Shown here piece after piece: positions 25,542 to 32,565 of a stretch of 64,000 nucleotides of DNA; within the stretch, counting starts at the first letter, position 1, and every line of letters starts with the position of its first letter. Origin of the DNA: Halovenus amylolytica (GTDB lineage: Archaea; Halobacteriota; Halobacteria; Halobacteriales; Haloarculaceae); contig SAYS01000006.1 of the NCBI GenBank assembly GCA_004015825.1, forward strand, positions 160,665-224,664, written 5' to 3'. The notes below the pieces were generated by a model. It had not been told where the DNA came from. It did not search any database and saw nothing but the letters and a program-made list of their open reading frames with translations. Made by a program: the position numbers and the translations under genes.

Positions 25542-26021
25542 GTGTCTGGTATGCCGGTCGGCGTACATAATTGCTCCTCTCAATGTGACCATGCGCAAGT
25601 CGTCAGTGAAATATGCTCTCCTCGCAGCGATGATAGCCGAGCACCGTTGGGGATCGCCGATCGTCGAGGAGAATCTCCTCTCCATATCCGCCATCGAGAC
25701 CGGTGACTACCCCACTGCGAGCGAGATTTTTGACGAACTCTGATCCGCCCCCTTCATTACCAATCGGGGCAAGCGAGGGATAGAGCTGAACAGTGGGGAG
25801 TTTGGGACGCTCGCTGATCTCCTGTACCACGAGTGCGAGTGGGATTCTTTCGAAATCAAGAGTCGTCTCAAACACTATGAGGGATGGGATAACCACGAGT
25901 GGGCGTGACAATCCGGCGGTCACGAAATTCCTCGACTGGCGCGACCGTGATGCTTCGTTCACGTTCTCGCTGTCCACCACTTGTGACAACTAATTTTGCG
26001 CAGGCTGTCCAAGCGAAACCT
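25542..26021. other. Spacer without a clear gene
   Basis: About 480 bases between a leftward regulator and a rightward gene. Several open frames cross on both strands, but none has a convincing start, promoter and haloarchaeal residue usage at once. A stretch on the + strand at about 25605-25743 (MIAEHRWGSPIVEENLLS) is protein-like and could be a remnant. Confidence 0.4.
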
Positions 26022-26546
26022 GTGTCCGAAACCGTCGTCGAACCCGAACGGATCACAACTGTCGTCGAATCTGGTGAGACGGAGGCCGTCAACGACCTGA
26101 TCGATGAACTCGAGGGGCTGGCTGTTGACGACCAGTTGGCGACGTTCGAAGCGGTCTACGAGATGCTCCTCGATTGTATGGATTGTGCGGACGGATACAG
26201 CCGTCAAGCTGTCGTGCGGGTCGTGTCGGCGCTTGACCCTGCGACTGGTCGGATGGTCGCCGAGACGGCGCCGGACCAGTTCGAAACGATCCCAGACGAA
26301 CAACGGTTCGCCGACGCAATCGAGCGCGCTGCAACCCTGTTCGTCGCGGCACTCACTGACGCGGACGGTCGTGTTCGCCGCGCCGCGATCCGCGGAATCA
26401 ACAGCCTGTGTACTGGCTGTCGACTCACAGGCGACCAGGCCACGATCGAACAGTTGGTCGAAGATATCGAGGCGCTATCGCCTGACGATGAATCCGAAGA
26501 ACACGTTGCAGAAGCCAGAGAAACTGCGCTGAGCCAACTGCACTGA
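26022..26546 (+). CDS. Acidic all-helical protein, HEAT-like
   Basis: I chose the GTG at 26022 (174 residues), since residues before it in the open frame (from 25899) have non-haloarchaeal composition. An AT-rich TAATTTTGC lies about 30 bases upstream. The protein consists of helices such as VNDLIDELEGLAVDDQLATF and ERAATLFVAALTDADGRVRR, with ADGRVRRAAIRGIN resembling a HEAT-repeat turn. A haloarchaeal conserved hypothetical; probably a scaffold or binding protein. No catalytic motif is visible. Confidence 0.55.
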   Translation: MSETVVEPERITTVVESGETEAVNDLIDELEGLAVDDQLATFEAVYEMLLDCMDCADGYSRQAVVRVVSALDPATGRMVAETAPDQFETIPDEQRFADAIERAATLFVAALTDADGRVRRAAIRGINSLCTGCRLTGDQATIEQLVEDIEALSPDDESEEHVAEARETALSQLH

Positions 26547-26572
26547 TTACGATCACTGCCACGAGCGCAGTT

Positions 26573-27079
26573 TCACTGCCGTCCCGAGTCAGCCATCATA
26601 TACCGATCGACGGCCAGCACGACCAGTGCACTCACCACGGCACCCACGAGCACCCAGCGATCTGACGATACGTACCAGCCTGGTGTTGGGTTCCGCCACC
26701 ACGAAAGTGGATACAGCAACGCCCCGTTCGCCCCGTCGGCATACGCTTTCACCCCATCGATCACCAGATGCGAGCTACTCCCCGCCAGCAGGAGCCCGAA
26801 TGCCCGCAGTTGGGTACGCCGAGACGGGAACAGCACAGCCCCGATCGCGGATAACAGGAGGACACCGCCCACTGTCGCCAGTGCCTCCCAATCGAATGGT
26901 ATGCCCAGTGTCTGCGCGATCACGTAGTCATCGACGACTAATCCCAGCCGCGTCAGATCGGGGAAGATCGCGCCGACCATGCCGACAACGGCCCACTCAC
27001 GGTCGAGCCAGCTAATGGCCCAGCCGATGACAGTAAAGACCGCAAACGCGAGCAGGACGTGCGAGAGTACGTCAGCCAT
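26573..27079 (-). CDS. YdjM/DUF457-type predicted membrane-bound metal-dependent hydrolase
   Basis: From ATG 27079 the 168-residue membrane protein starts MADVLSHVLLAFAVFTVIGW. The conserved His/Asp positions of this group are present: SHVLLAF, GAIFPDLTRLG and SSSHLVIDGVKAY (His-x3-Asp). Four to five hydrophobic segments. The start overlaps the end of the upstream gene (27072) by 8 bases, so the two form an operon. Enzymatic activity has not been shown for most members; the name follows the family. Confidence 0.75.
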   Translation of the reverse strand: MADVLSHVLLAFAVFTVIGWAISWLDREWAVVGMVGAIFPDLTRLGLVVDDYVIAQTLGIPFDWEALATVGGVLLLSAIGAVLFPSRRTQLRAFGLLLAGSSSHLVIDGVKAYADGANGALLYPLSWWRNPTPGWYVSSDRWVLVGAVVSALVVLAVDRYMMADSGRQ

Positions 27080-27578
27080 CTCTCTCACCACGATCGTCTG
27101 CTGACCGCCGAACGAACCGCAGTCGTCGCCACTCGATGCCCCAGTACCGCAGGAAGAGTCCTGCTGCAAGCAACACACCGAGTGCCGACGTTCCGAGTTT
27201 GTACTGCGAATCCCCGGGATTTCTGTTGACGACCACGACCGATTCGGCCTGCTGGATGGTACCCCGTTCTGATAGCATGCCGTACACCTGTACGACCCCG
27301 CCTCGCTCCACATCCGCTGCAGTGCCCTGCACAGTGATCGTTCGGGCAACCTCACCAGCATCGTCGTCGACAGTCATCACGAGTCCACTCCCGGTTCGCT
27401 CCTGTACCTCGCCGAACAGCAACACACGTTCGCCATCCCACCCTGCAGGCTCCTCGGCGAGTTGGTCACCAGTCGGATACGGCCAGTTGTCCTCGTACGT
27501 CGCGCCGTAGTGGACACAAAGCCCTGCGGTGAGAACGAGTAACAGCCCAGCAGCGAGGAGTCGGCGATGGTGATTCAT
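27072..27578 (-). CDS. Membrane-anchored OB-fold-like protein
   Basis: The 168-residue protein has an N-terminal hydrophobic segment (RLLAAGLLLVLTAGLCVHYGA), an outside beta-rich region of about 90 residues (ERVLLFGEVQERTGSGLVMTV, VQVYGMLSERGTI) that looks like an OB fold, and a second membrane segment (LGVLLAAGLFLRYWGIEW) ending in a basic tail. It is co-encoded with the YdjM-type gene. Function unknown; conserved-looking haloarchaeal protein. Confidence 0.65.
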   Translation of the reverse strand: MNHHRRLLAAGLLLVLTAGLCVHYGATYEDNWPYPTGDQLAEEPAGWDGERVLLFGEVQERTGSGLVMTVDDDAGEVARTITVQGTAADVERGGVVQVYGMLSERGTIQQAESVVVVNRNPGDSQYKLGTSALGVLLAAGLFLRYWGIEWRRLRFVRRSADDRGERDG

Positions 27579-27703
27579 TCACCTGCCGAGTCGTGCCCCA
27601 ACTCACTAATCAATTCCGTCCCCCACCCGTGTGAGTGGATCTGTCTCGTCAGTTTTGATCGAGGACACCCGTAGATACTTACTGATGGGGGTAATACCAT
27701 CGA

Positions 27704-27994
27704 ATGCGGATGGTACCATACGAGACCGAGCGAGAACTGACAACAAAAGATGGGGACTACGTTACGCACATTCGCGTTCGTCGAACTGACAGCGATCAGT
27801 ACCCGTGTGGATATGACTACGCATTACATTACGGGACGATCGACGGCGACACATTGCTAAGATATGACAACGTACACGAACAACACAAAGGCCACGAGCG
27901 GCACACGCTCGATGGCACGGAAGAAATCGAATTTCCTGGGATGGAAGCGCTCATTCGACAATTTGAGCGAGAAATCGAGGCATTGCCTCCATAA
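27704..27994 (+). CDS. TumE-family (DUF6516) toxin
   Basis: The 96-residue protein carries the family pattern: an early strand-rich part (DGDYVTHIRVRRTDSDQYP), YALHYGTIDGDTLLRYDNVH, the His-rich EQHKGHERHTLDGTEEIEF and a final helix ALIRQFEREIEALP. TumE proteins are putative toxins paired with a DNA-binding TumA antitoxin. The next gene, 30 bases on, encodes just such a protein. The start could also be ATG 27710. Assignment is from remembered family pattern. Confidence 0.7.
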   Translation: MRMVPYETERELTTKDGDYVTHIRVRRTDSDQYPCGYDYALHYGTIDGDTLLRYDNVHEQHKGHERHTLDGTEEIEFPGMEALIRQFEREIEALPP

Positions 27995-28023
27995 TCCACG
28001 CTAGATATACACACAATCCAACC

Positions 28024-28419
28024 ATGACTGAATCACAAACTCTCGAAGTCCGACTGGATGGCGATGAACAGCACACGGAACTCCTCGCAGATGTCCAGGC
28101 GATGGACCGTGGCGACGATGTTGAAGAGAGACACGTCTTAGTGCTTGATAATGAGTCGGAGTTACAACGCCTGTTGAGTCCGGCAAATCTCGAACTGCTT
28201 CGAACGATTCGGACCCATGTACCCGAGAGTATGCGTGCTGCTGCTGAGCTTGTTGACCGAGATTTCAAAGAAGTCCACCGGAATCTTACCGAGCTTGCTG
28301 CACTAAACGTCATTGAACTCGAAGAACAGGGGCGGTCGAAACAACCGGTGGTCCGGTTTGACGAAATCGATATCGAACTTTCGCTCGACTCGGGAGATAC
28401 TGACGTGGCCTCGGCCTAG
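28024..28419 (+). CDS. HVO_A0114-family putative DNA-binding protein (TumA antitoxin)
   Basis: The 131-residue protein has an N-terminal acidic part and a winged-helix core: LLSPANLELLRTIRTHVPES, then MRAAAELVDRDFKEVHRNLT as the recognition region and LAALNVIELEEQGRSKQPVV as the wing. Proteins of this family usually follow a TumE/DUF6516 toxin gene and serve as antitoxin and repressor. The order toxin-first is the same as in that system. Confidence 0.75.
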   Translation: MTESQTLEVRLDGDEQHTELLADVQAMDRGDDVEERHVLVLDNESELQRLLSPANLELLRTIRTHVPESMRAAAELVDRDFKEVHRNLTELAALNVIELEEQGRSKQPVVRFDEIDIELSLDSGDTDVASA

Positions 28420-28548
28420 ACCGCACGCACGATCTGTTTCACGACCGACTGATTTCTGTGTGGAGTGACGAAGCTAATTCGATGTGATCGTACGTTTCGA
28501 TGATACCTTTCCCGTTTCGCCGGTCGCATCTCTCCCGCGTCAGTATTA

Positions 28549-28628
28549 ATACTGCCGGCTGTAAATTCGTAAAGATATGCGCCACCCCGGGGTGGCGCAA
28601 TTCTTCAGTTTCTTACAGCCGGCAGTAT
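28549..28628. repeat. Nested-palindrome element (16-base inverted ends, 22-base inner palindrome)
   Basis: Two perfect 16-base inverted copies of ATACTGCCGGCTGTAA lie at 28549-28564 and 28613-28628. Centred between them is a perfect 22-base palindrome at 28578-28599 made of GCGCCACC and its complement. The whole is 80 bases and ends 43 bases before the epimerase start. It could be a small non-autonomous mobile element (MITE-like) or a double operator. Thirteen bases of the end repeat recur at 41102-41114. Confidence 0.7.
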
Positions 28629-28637
28629 AAGCAGTTC

Positions 28638-28646
28638 CTTTTTATC
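28638..28646 (+). promoter_or_regulatory. TATA box of the epimerase gene
   Basis: CCTTTTTATCA lies about 25-30 bases before ATG 28671, at leaderless spacing and 10 bases after the nested-palindrome element. Confidence 0.5.
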
Positions 28647-28670
28647 AATTACTGGTCGATACTGTAGTAC

Positions 28671-29657
28671 ATGCATGTACTCGTCACTGGCGGCGCGGGA
28701 TTCATCGGTGGCCACATCGCCGAGCAGCTGGCCGGCGCCGGCCACGACGTCACTGTGCTCGACAAACTCGTGCCCTACTACGACCTTGGTATCAAGGAGC
28801 ACAACATCGAAGCAGCACAACAGGCTGCCGAGGAAAACGGCGGGAGCTACGAACTCGTCGAGGCGTCGATCACCGACGAGCAGGCCGTCGACGAACTGGT
28901 CGCAGAGACTGATGTCGTCTACCACCAGGCCGCACAGGCCGGTGTCCGAAAGAGCGTCGAGCAGCCAAAGACGGTCAACAGCTACAACGTCGACGGCACA
29001 GTCAACGTCCTTGATGCGGCCCGCACCCACGATACCAACAGAGTCGTCGTTGCCTCGTCCTCCTCGGTCTACGGCAAACCTCAGTATCTCCCCTACGACG
29101 AGGACCATCCCACAGAGCCCGTCTCGCCGTACGGCGTCTCGAAACTCGCAACCGAACAGTACGCCCGGGTCTACAGCGAGATCTACGGCCTGCCGACCGT
29201 CTCACTGCGATACTTCACCGTCTACGGGCCACGGATGCGCCCGAACATGGCGATGACGAACTTTGTCTCCCGCTGTCGCCACGGCGAGCCACCCGTGATT
29301 TACGGGACCGGGGAGCAGACCCGTGATTTCACCTACGTCACCGACATCCGCCGCGTCAACGAACAGTTGCTCACTGACGACAGCGCGGACGGCGAGATCA
29401 TGAACATCGGCTCGACGGACAATATCGACATCCAGACACTGGCCGAAGTGATCCGTGACGAGATTGATCCGTCACTTGATATCCGCTACGACGACCCACG
29501 GGAGGGCGATGCCGAACACACCCATGCGGACGTTTCGAAAGCTGGCGAACTACTGGGCTACGAGCCGACGGTGTCGATCCGAGAGGGTGCCCAGCAGTTT
29601 ATCGACTGGTACGAGGCGAACGCGGAGTGGTACGATCCACTTGTCAGACATTCGTAA
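28671..29657 (+). CDS. NAD-dependent sugar epimerase/dehydratase (UDP-glucose/glucuronate 4-epimerase-like)
   Basis: The 328-residue extended SDR has GxxGxxG at 7-13 (GGAGFIG), VVASSSSVYG with the catalytic Ser near 125, and YxxxK in YGVSKLATEQYARVY near 150. FTVYGPRMRPNMAMTNFVSR is a substrate-loop type seen in UDP-sugar 4-epimerases. It supplies a nucleotide sugar, probably UDP-galactose or UDP-galacturonate, for the surface glycan. The loop VLDKLVPYYDLGIKEHNIE is longer than in rfbB. Substrate is uncertain. Confidence 0.88.
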   Translation: MHVLVTGGAGFIGGHIAEQLAGAGHDVTVLDKLVPYYDLGIKEHNIEAAQQAAEENGGSYELVEASITDEQAVDELVAETDVVYHQAAQAGVRKSVEQPKTVNSYNVDGTVNVLDAARTHDTNRVVVASSSSVYGKPQYLPYDEDHPTEPVSPYGVSKLATEQYARVYSEIYGLPTVSLRYFTVYGPRMRPNMAMTNFVSRCRHGEPPVIYGTGEQTRDFTYVTDIRRVNEQLLTDDSADGEIMNIGSTDNIDIQTLAEVIRDEIDPSLDIRYDDPREGDAEHTHADVSKAGELLGYEPTVSIREGAQQFIDWYEANAEWYDPLVRHS

Positions 29658-29713
29658 TTAACTACAGCTTGGATAGCAGCACTTTTCACAGCACCCTGAT
29701 AAGGGTGCCAGCA

Positions 29714-30853
29714 ATGCCAGACGAAGACGAGAGTGGTGGATTCTCCGTACTCGACAAGAATGGTCGGCTGTTCGGCCTTGTCAACGTTGTCGATCTTCTT
29801 GTCGTGCTCCTCGTTGTGGCTGTCGTTGTCGCCGGCGCGGCACTACTGCTTGGTGGCGGTGCAGGCGAGGCAGACAGTCGCTATGCAACCATCGATCTCG
29901 GAACACAGTCGAACTTCGTCGCCGAGCAGATCACCCCCGGCGACGAGTTCGAACCGGAGGGGACGAGTCACAGCATTACGATTACAGACGTCTACCGGTC
30001 CGAACAGGAGGGCGGCGTCCACGTCACGGTGCGGGCGAGAGTAAACGGGACGACGATGGACCCTGACGAGCCGGACGACTCGCCAACCTTCCAGTTCCGC
30101 GGTGAACCAGTTCGGCTGGGGCGGACACTCACGATCCAGACGGAGGACTACGAGGTCGACGGGAACGTCACCCAGCTCGAGCAGACAGGCGAGCAGCTGC
30201 CCACCCAGCAAACCGAGTTCGTAATCGAGTCGTCACTCCGGGCCGGGGCAGCAGACGAGATTGCTGTCGGTGACCGGTTCAATGTCAGTGGGAATACAGT
30301 CGCCGAAGTTACGGCACTTCGACAGTTCCCGGGGAATGGAACTGATCAGCGTTCCGTTCTGCTCGGTATCTCTGGGCAGGGACTCGACCGTGACGGCGTG
30401 ACCGAGTTTGGCGGACAACCACTCCGGGTCGGAAACACGGTGCCGTTCAACTCCGAGGGGTACGAACTCAGGGGTGAGATCGTACGGCGAGGGACGAGCG
30501 AGATCGACACCGGGACGCGAACGGTGACACTCCGTATCGACAACATCAGGCCCGACCAGGCAGCAGTCATCGAGGAGGGACTGACTACAGACGTCCGTGG
30601 GGAGACAGTAGCCCAGATCACTTCGAAACGAACTGAATCTGCTGAAATCGTCCTCGAAAGCGAGGGTGGCGATATCTTCCTCCGGGAGCATCCACGCAAT
30701 CTCGACGTCGAAGTCGACATCGAACTCACCGTTCGCGAACTTGCCGATGGGACTGCCCGCTTCCGGGGTGAACCACTCCGATCTGGTGAATCCCTGGCGA
30801 TCGACTTCGGCAGTGTTCGAACCGAGGGTGAAATTCTTCGCATCAGCGACTGA
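29714..30853 (+). CDS. DUF4330-family membrane-anchored protein
   Basis: From ATG 29714 (MPDEDESGGFSVLDKNGRLF) the 379-residue protein has one membrane segment (VVDLLVVLLVVAVVVAGAALLL, about 26-47) followed by an extracellular beta-rich region. The latter has repeated units such as FRGEPVRLGRTLTIQTEDYE, FGGQPLRVGNTVPFNSEGYE and FRGEPLRSGESLAIDFGSV, so three similar domains are stacked. FGLVNVVDLLVV is the DUF4330 hallmark. Upstream in-frame start at 29627 overlaps the epimerase and is not likely. Precedes a membrane protein gene by five bases. Confidence 0.75.
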   Translation: MPDEDESGGFSVLDKNGRLFGLVNVVDLLVVLLVVAVVVAGAALLLGGGAGEADSRYATIDLGTQSNFVAEQITPGDEFEPEGTSHSITITDVYRSEQEGGVHVTVRARVNGTTMDPDEPDDSPTFQFRGEPVRLGRTLTIQTEDYEVDGNVTQLEQTGEQLPTQQTEFVIESSLRAGAADEIAVGDRFNVSGNTVAEVTALRQFPGNGTDQRSVLLGISGQGLDRDGVTEFGGQPLRVGNTVPFNSEGYELRGEIVRRGTSEIDTGTRTVTLRIDNIRPDQAAVIEEGLTTDVRGETVAQITSKRTESAEIVLESEGGDIFLREHPRNLDVEVDIELTVRELADGTARFRGEPLRSGESLAIDFGSVRTEGEILRISD

Positions 30854-30858
30854 CGACA

Positions 30859-31662
30859 ATGTTCCGTCGCACCCTCCGTGACTCGATCGTTGGAAACTTT
30901 CTCGCGCGGACGCGCGAACACCTGCAGGCTGCTGTCGCTGACTCGTGGGTCTGTGCGGTCCCTCGTAGGATGGTACGAGCACGACAAGATGCCAGACAGA
31001 GCGCCAGAACCAGACTCGGCCGTGCCATCCGAGAGGGGTCCAAAATCCTGAACGTTGTGACCAACTCTGCAGTGTATGAGTCGCTGGCCCGAATCCCCGG
31101 GGCAGTTCGCCAGGCGAGCCCACACTCGACTCTGTCTGGCCTCACACGGGCCGGTCGACAGTTTACCACCAGGTCGTGGCTCTACCGGTGGCTGACAGCA
31201 GAGCCAGATCCCGATGTCATCGTCATCGATCTGCGCGAGACACTGACTGTCGGCCCCTGGCTGGCTGCACTCGAGCGTGGATTGCGCTGGCTCTTACCTG
31301 CTGCAGCAACCTCCGTCCTGTTCGGCACTGTGCGGCGCTGCCAGACCGCGATGCAGTCCCGTCCGGTCCAACTGGTGAGTCTCCTCGTCGGGACACTCAC
31401 TGCTGTGGGACTGTTCGCCAGCGCTGGTCTCGGCGTCGGCTCGACCATCTTCGTCGGCGGACTGGGTGTGCTCGCACTCCTTGCTGTCATCGGCAGTCGG
31501 GTCACCTGGAGCTGGGCAGATCTGCGAGAGACACGAGGCTACCAGATGCTCGCTGCCGCGTTCGAACCGCCGGAGCCACCCGAACGTGCTCACGACAATT
31601 CCGCAGACTCCTCACCAGCGGAGGACGACCCGGACCGATCCGAGCTGTCGGACCACGAGTAA
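30859..31662 (+). CDS. Haloarchaeal membrane protein of unknown function
   Basis: The 267-residue protein has a basic, helical N-terminal half (FLARTREHLQAAVADSW, RARQDARQSARTRLGRAIRE) and two adjacent hydrophobic segments near 175-215 (LVSLLVGTLTAVGLFASAGL, IFVGGLGVLALLAVIG), then an acidic tail. Starts five bases after the DUF4330 gene, so the two are one operon. They may act together at the membrane, since no catalytic motif is visible. Confidence 0.65.
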   Translation: MFRRTLRDSIVGNFLARTREHLQAAVADSWVCAVPRRMVRARQDARQSARTRLGRAIREGSKILNVVTNSAVYESLARIPGAVRQASPHSTLSGLTRAGRQFTTRSWLYRWLTAEPDPDVIVIDLRETLTVGPWLAALERGLRWLLPAAATSVLFGTVRRCQTAMQSRPVQLVSLLVGTLTAVGLFASAGLGVGSTIFVGGLGVLALLAVIGSRVTWSWADLRETRGYQMLAAAFEPPEPPERAHDNSADSSPAEDDPDRSELSDHE

Positions 31663-31698
31663 ATCCGAGTTTCGACTCCTCCGACGACAACCAACTGG

Positions 31699-31707
31699 TT
31701 TTTATAT
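31699..31707 (+). promoter_or_regulatory. TATA box of uppP
   Basis: TTTTTATATC is about 27-32 bases before the GTG start at 31732, giving a nearly leaderless transcript. Confidence 0.55.
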
Positions 31708-31731
31708 CGACCAGCCGCGGAGCTACATACA

Positions 31732-32556
31732 GTGGTAGATTCGGAGCTTGTCATCGCAGTCCTGGCAGGGATCGTCCAGGGGATCGTCGAGTGGTTGCCT
31801 GTGTCGAGCCAGGGGAATCTGGCTGTGTTTCTCTCGGCTGTCGGAACGAACCCCGACGTTGCGATCCAGCTCGCACTATTTTTACAGCTCGGAACGACAC
31901 TCTCGGCGGCGACGTACTACAGAGACGACATCGCCACGGCAACAGCTGCAGTCCCGGGCTGGCGACCCCAGGCTGCCTACGACGACGACAACGCACTCGT
32001 CTCGTACATCGTGGTCGCCTGTCTGATGACTGGGCTCGTCGGCATCCCCCTGTATATCCTCGCTGTCGATTTCGCGAGTGAGTTGACCGGCGGGGTGTTC
32101 GTCGCCATCATCGGCGTGTTGCTCATCCTGACCGGACTCGTCCAGATCGTCTCTGAATCAGTCTCGATGGGGATCAACGAGACGCCGACCTTCCTCGATT
32201 CGGTTCTCGTCGGCGCAGTCCAGGGTATCGCCATTCTCCCGGGGATCTCCCGGTCTGGGATCACTACCGGCGCACTCCTCTTCCGGAGCTACGATCCGCC
32301 GGCAGCGTTTCGACTCTCCTTTCTGCTCTCTATCCCAGCGAGTGTGGGTGCTGCGATGCTTACTGTCGCCGGTGCTGGTGGGCTCCCTGGTATCAGTCCA
32401 ACTGCTGCAGTCGTGGCACTGCTCGTCAGTGCGTTCGTGGGGTATCTGACGATCGATGCGCTCATGCGTGTCGTGGATCGCATTCCTTTCTGGCTCGTCT
32501 GCTTCGGGCTCGGGACGCTCGCACTCCTCGGCGGTGGACTTGCTGTTTACCTCTGA
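31732..32556 (+). CDS. uppP: Undecaprenyl-diphosphatase family protein (UppP/BacA)
   Basis: The 274-residue integral membrane protein begins at a GTG and carries the family's first motif GIVQGIVEWLPVSSQGN (about 14-30) and the second, AVQGIAILPGISRSGITTGA (about 163-182), with the conserved Glu, Ser and Arg. It dephosphorylates polyprenyl diphosphate; in archaea the carrier is dolichyl phosphate, so lipid recycling for N-glycosylation is a plausible role next to the STT3-type gene with which it converges (9 bases apart). Confidence 0.92.
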   Translation: MVDSELVIAVLAGIVQGIVEWLPVSSQGNLAVFLSAVGTNPDVAIQLALFLQLGTTLSAATYYRDDIATATAAVPGWRPQAAYDDDNALVSYIVVACLMTGLVGIPLYILAVDFASELTGGVFVAIIGVLLILTGLVQIVSESVSMGINETPTFLDSVLVGAVQGIAILPGISRSGITTGALLFRSYDPPAAFRLSFLLSIPASVGAAMLTVAGAGGLPGISPTAAVVALLVSAFVGYLTIDALMRVVDRIPFWLVCFGLGTLALLGGGLAVYL

Positions 32557-32565
32557 ATCGGCTTA

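Noticed and set aside
26626..27015. Open frame on the + strand opposite the YdjM-type gene
   Set aside because: It is antisense to a well-supported membrane-protein gene and its composition (Arg/Pro/Ser-rich) is typical of shadow frames in G+C-rich DNA.
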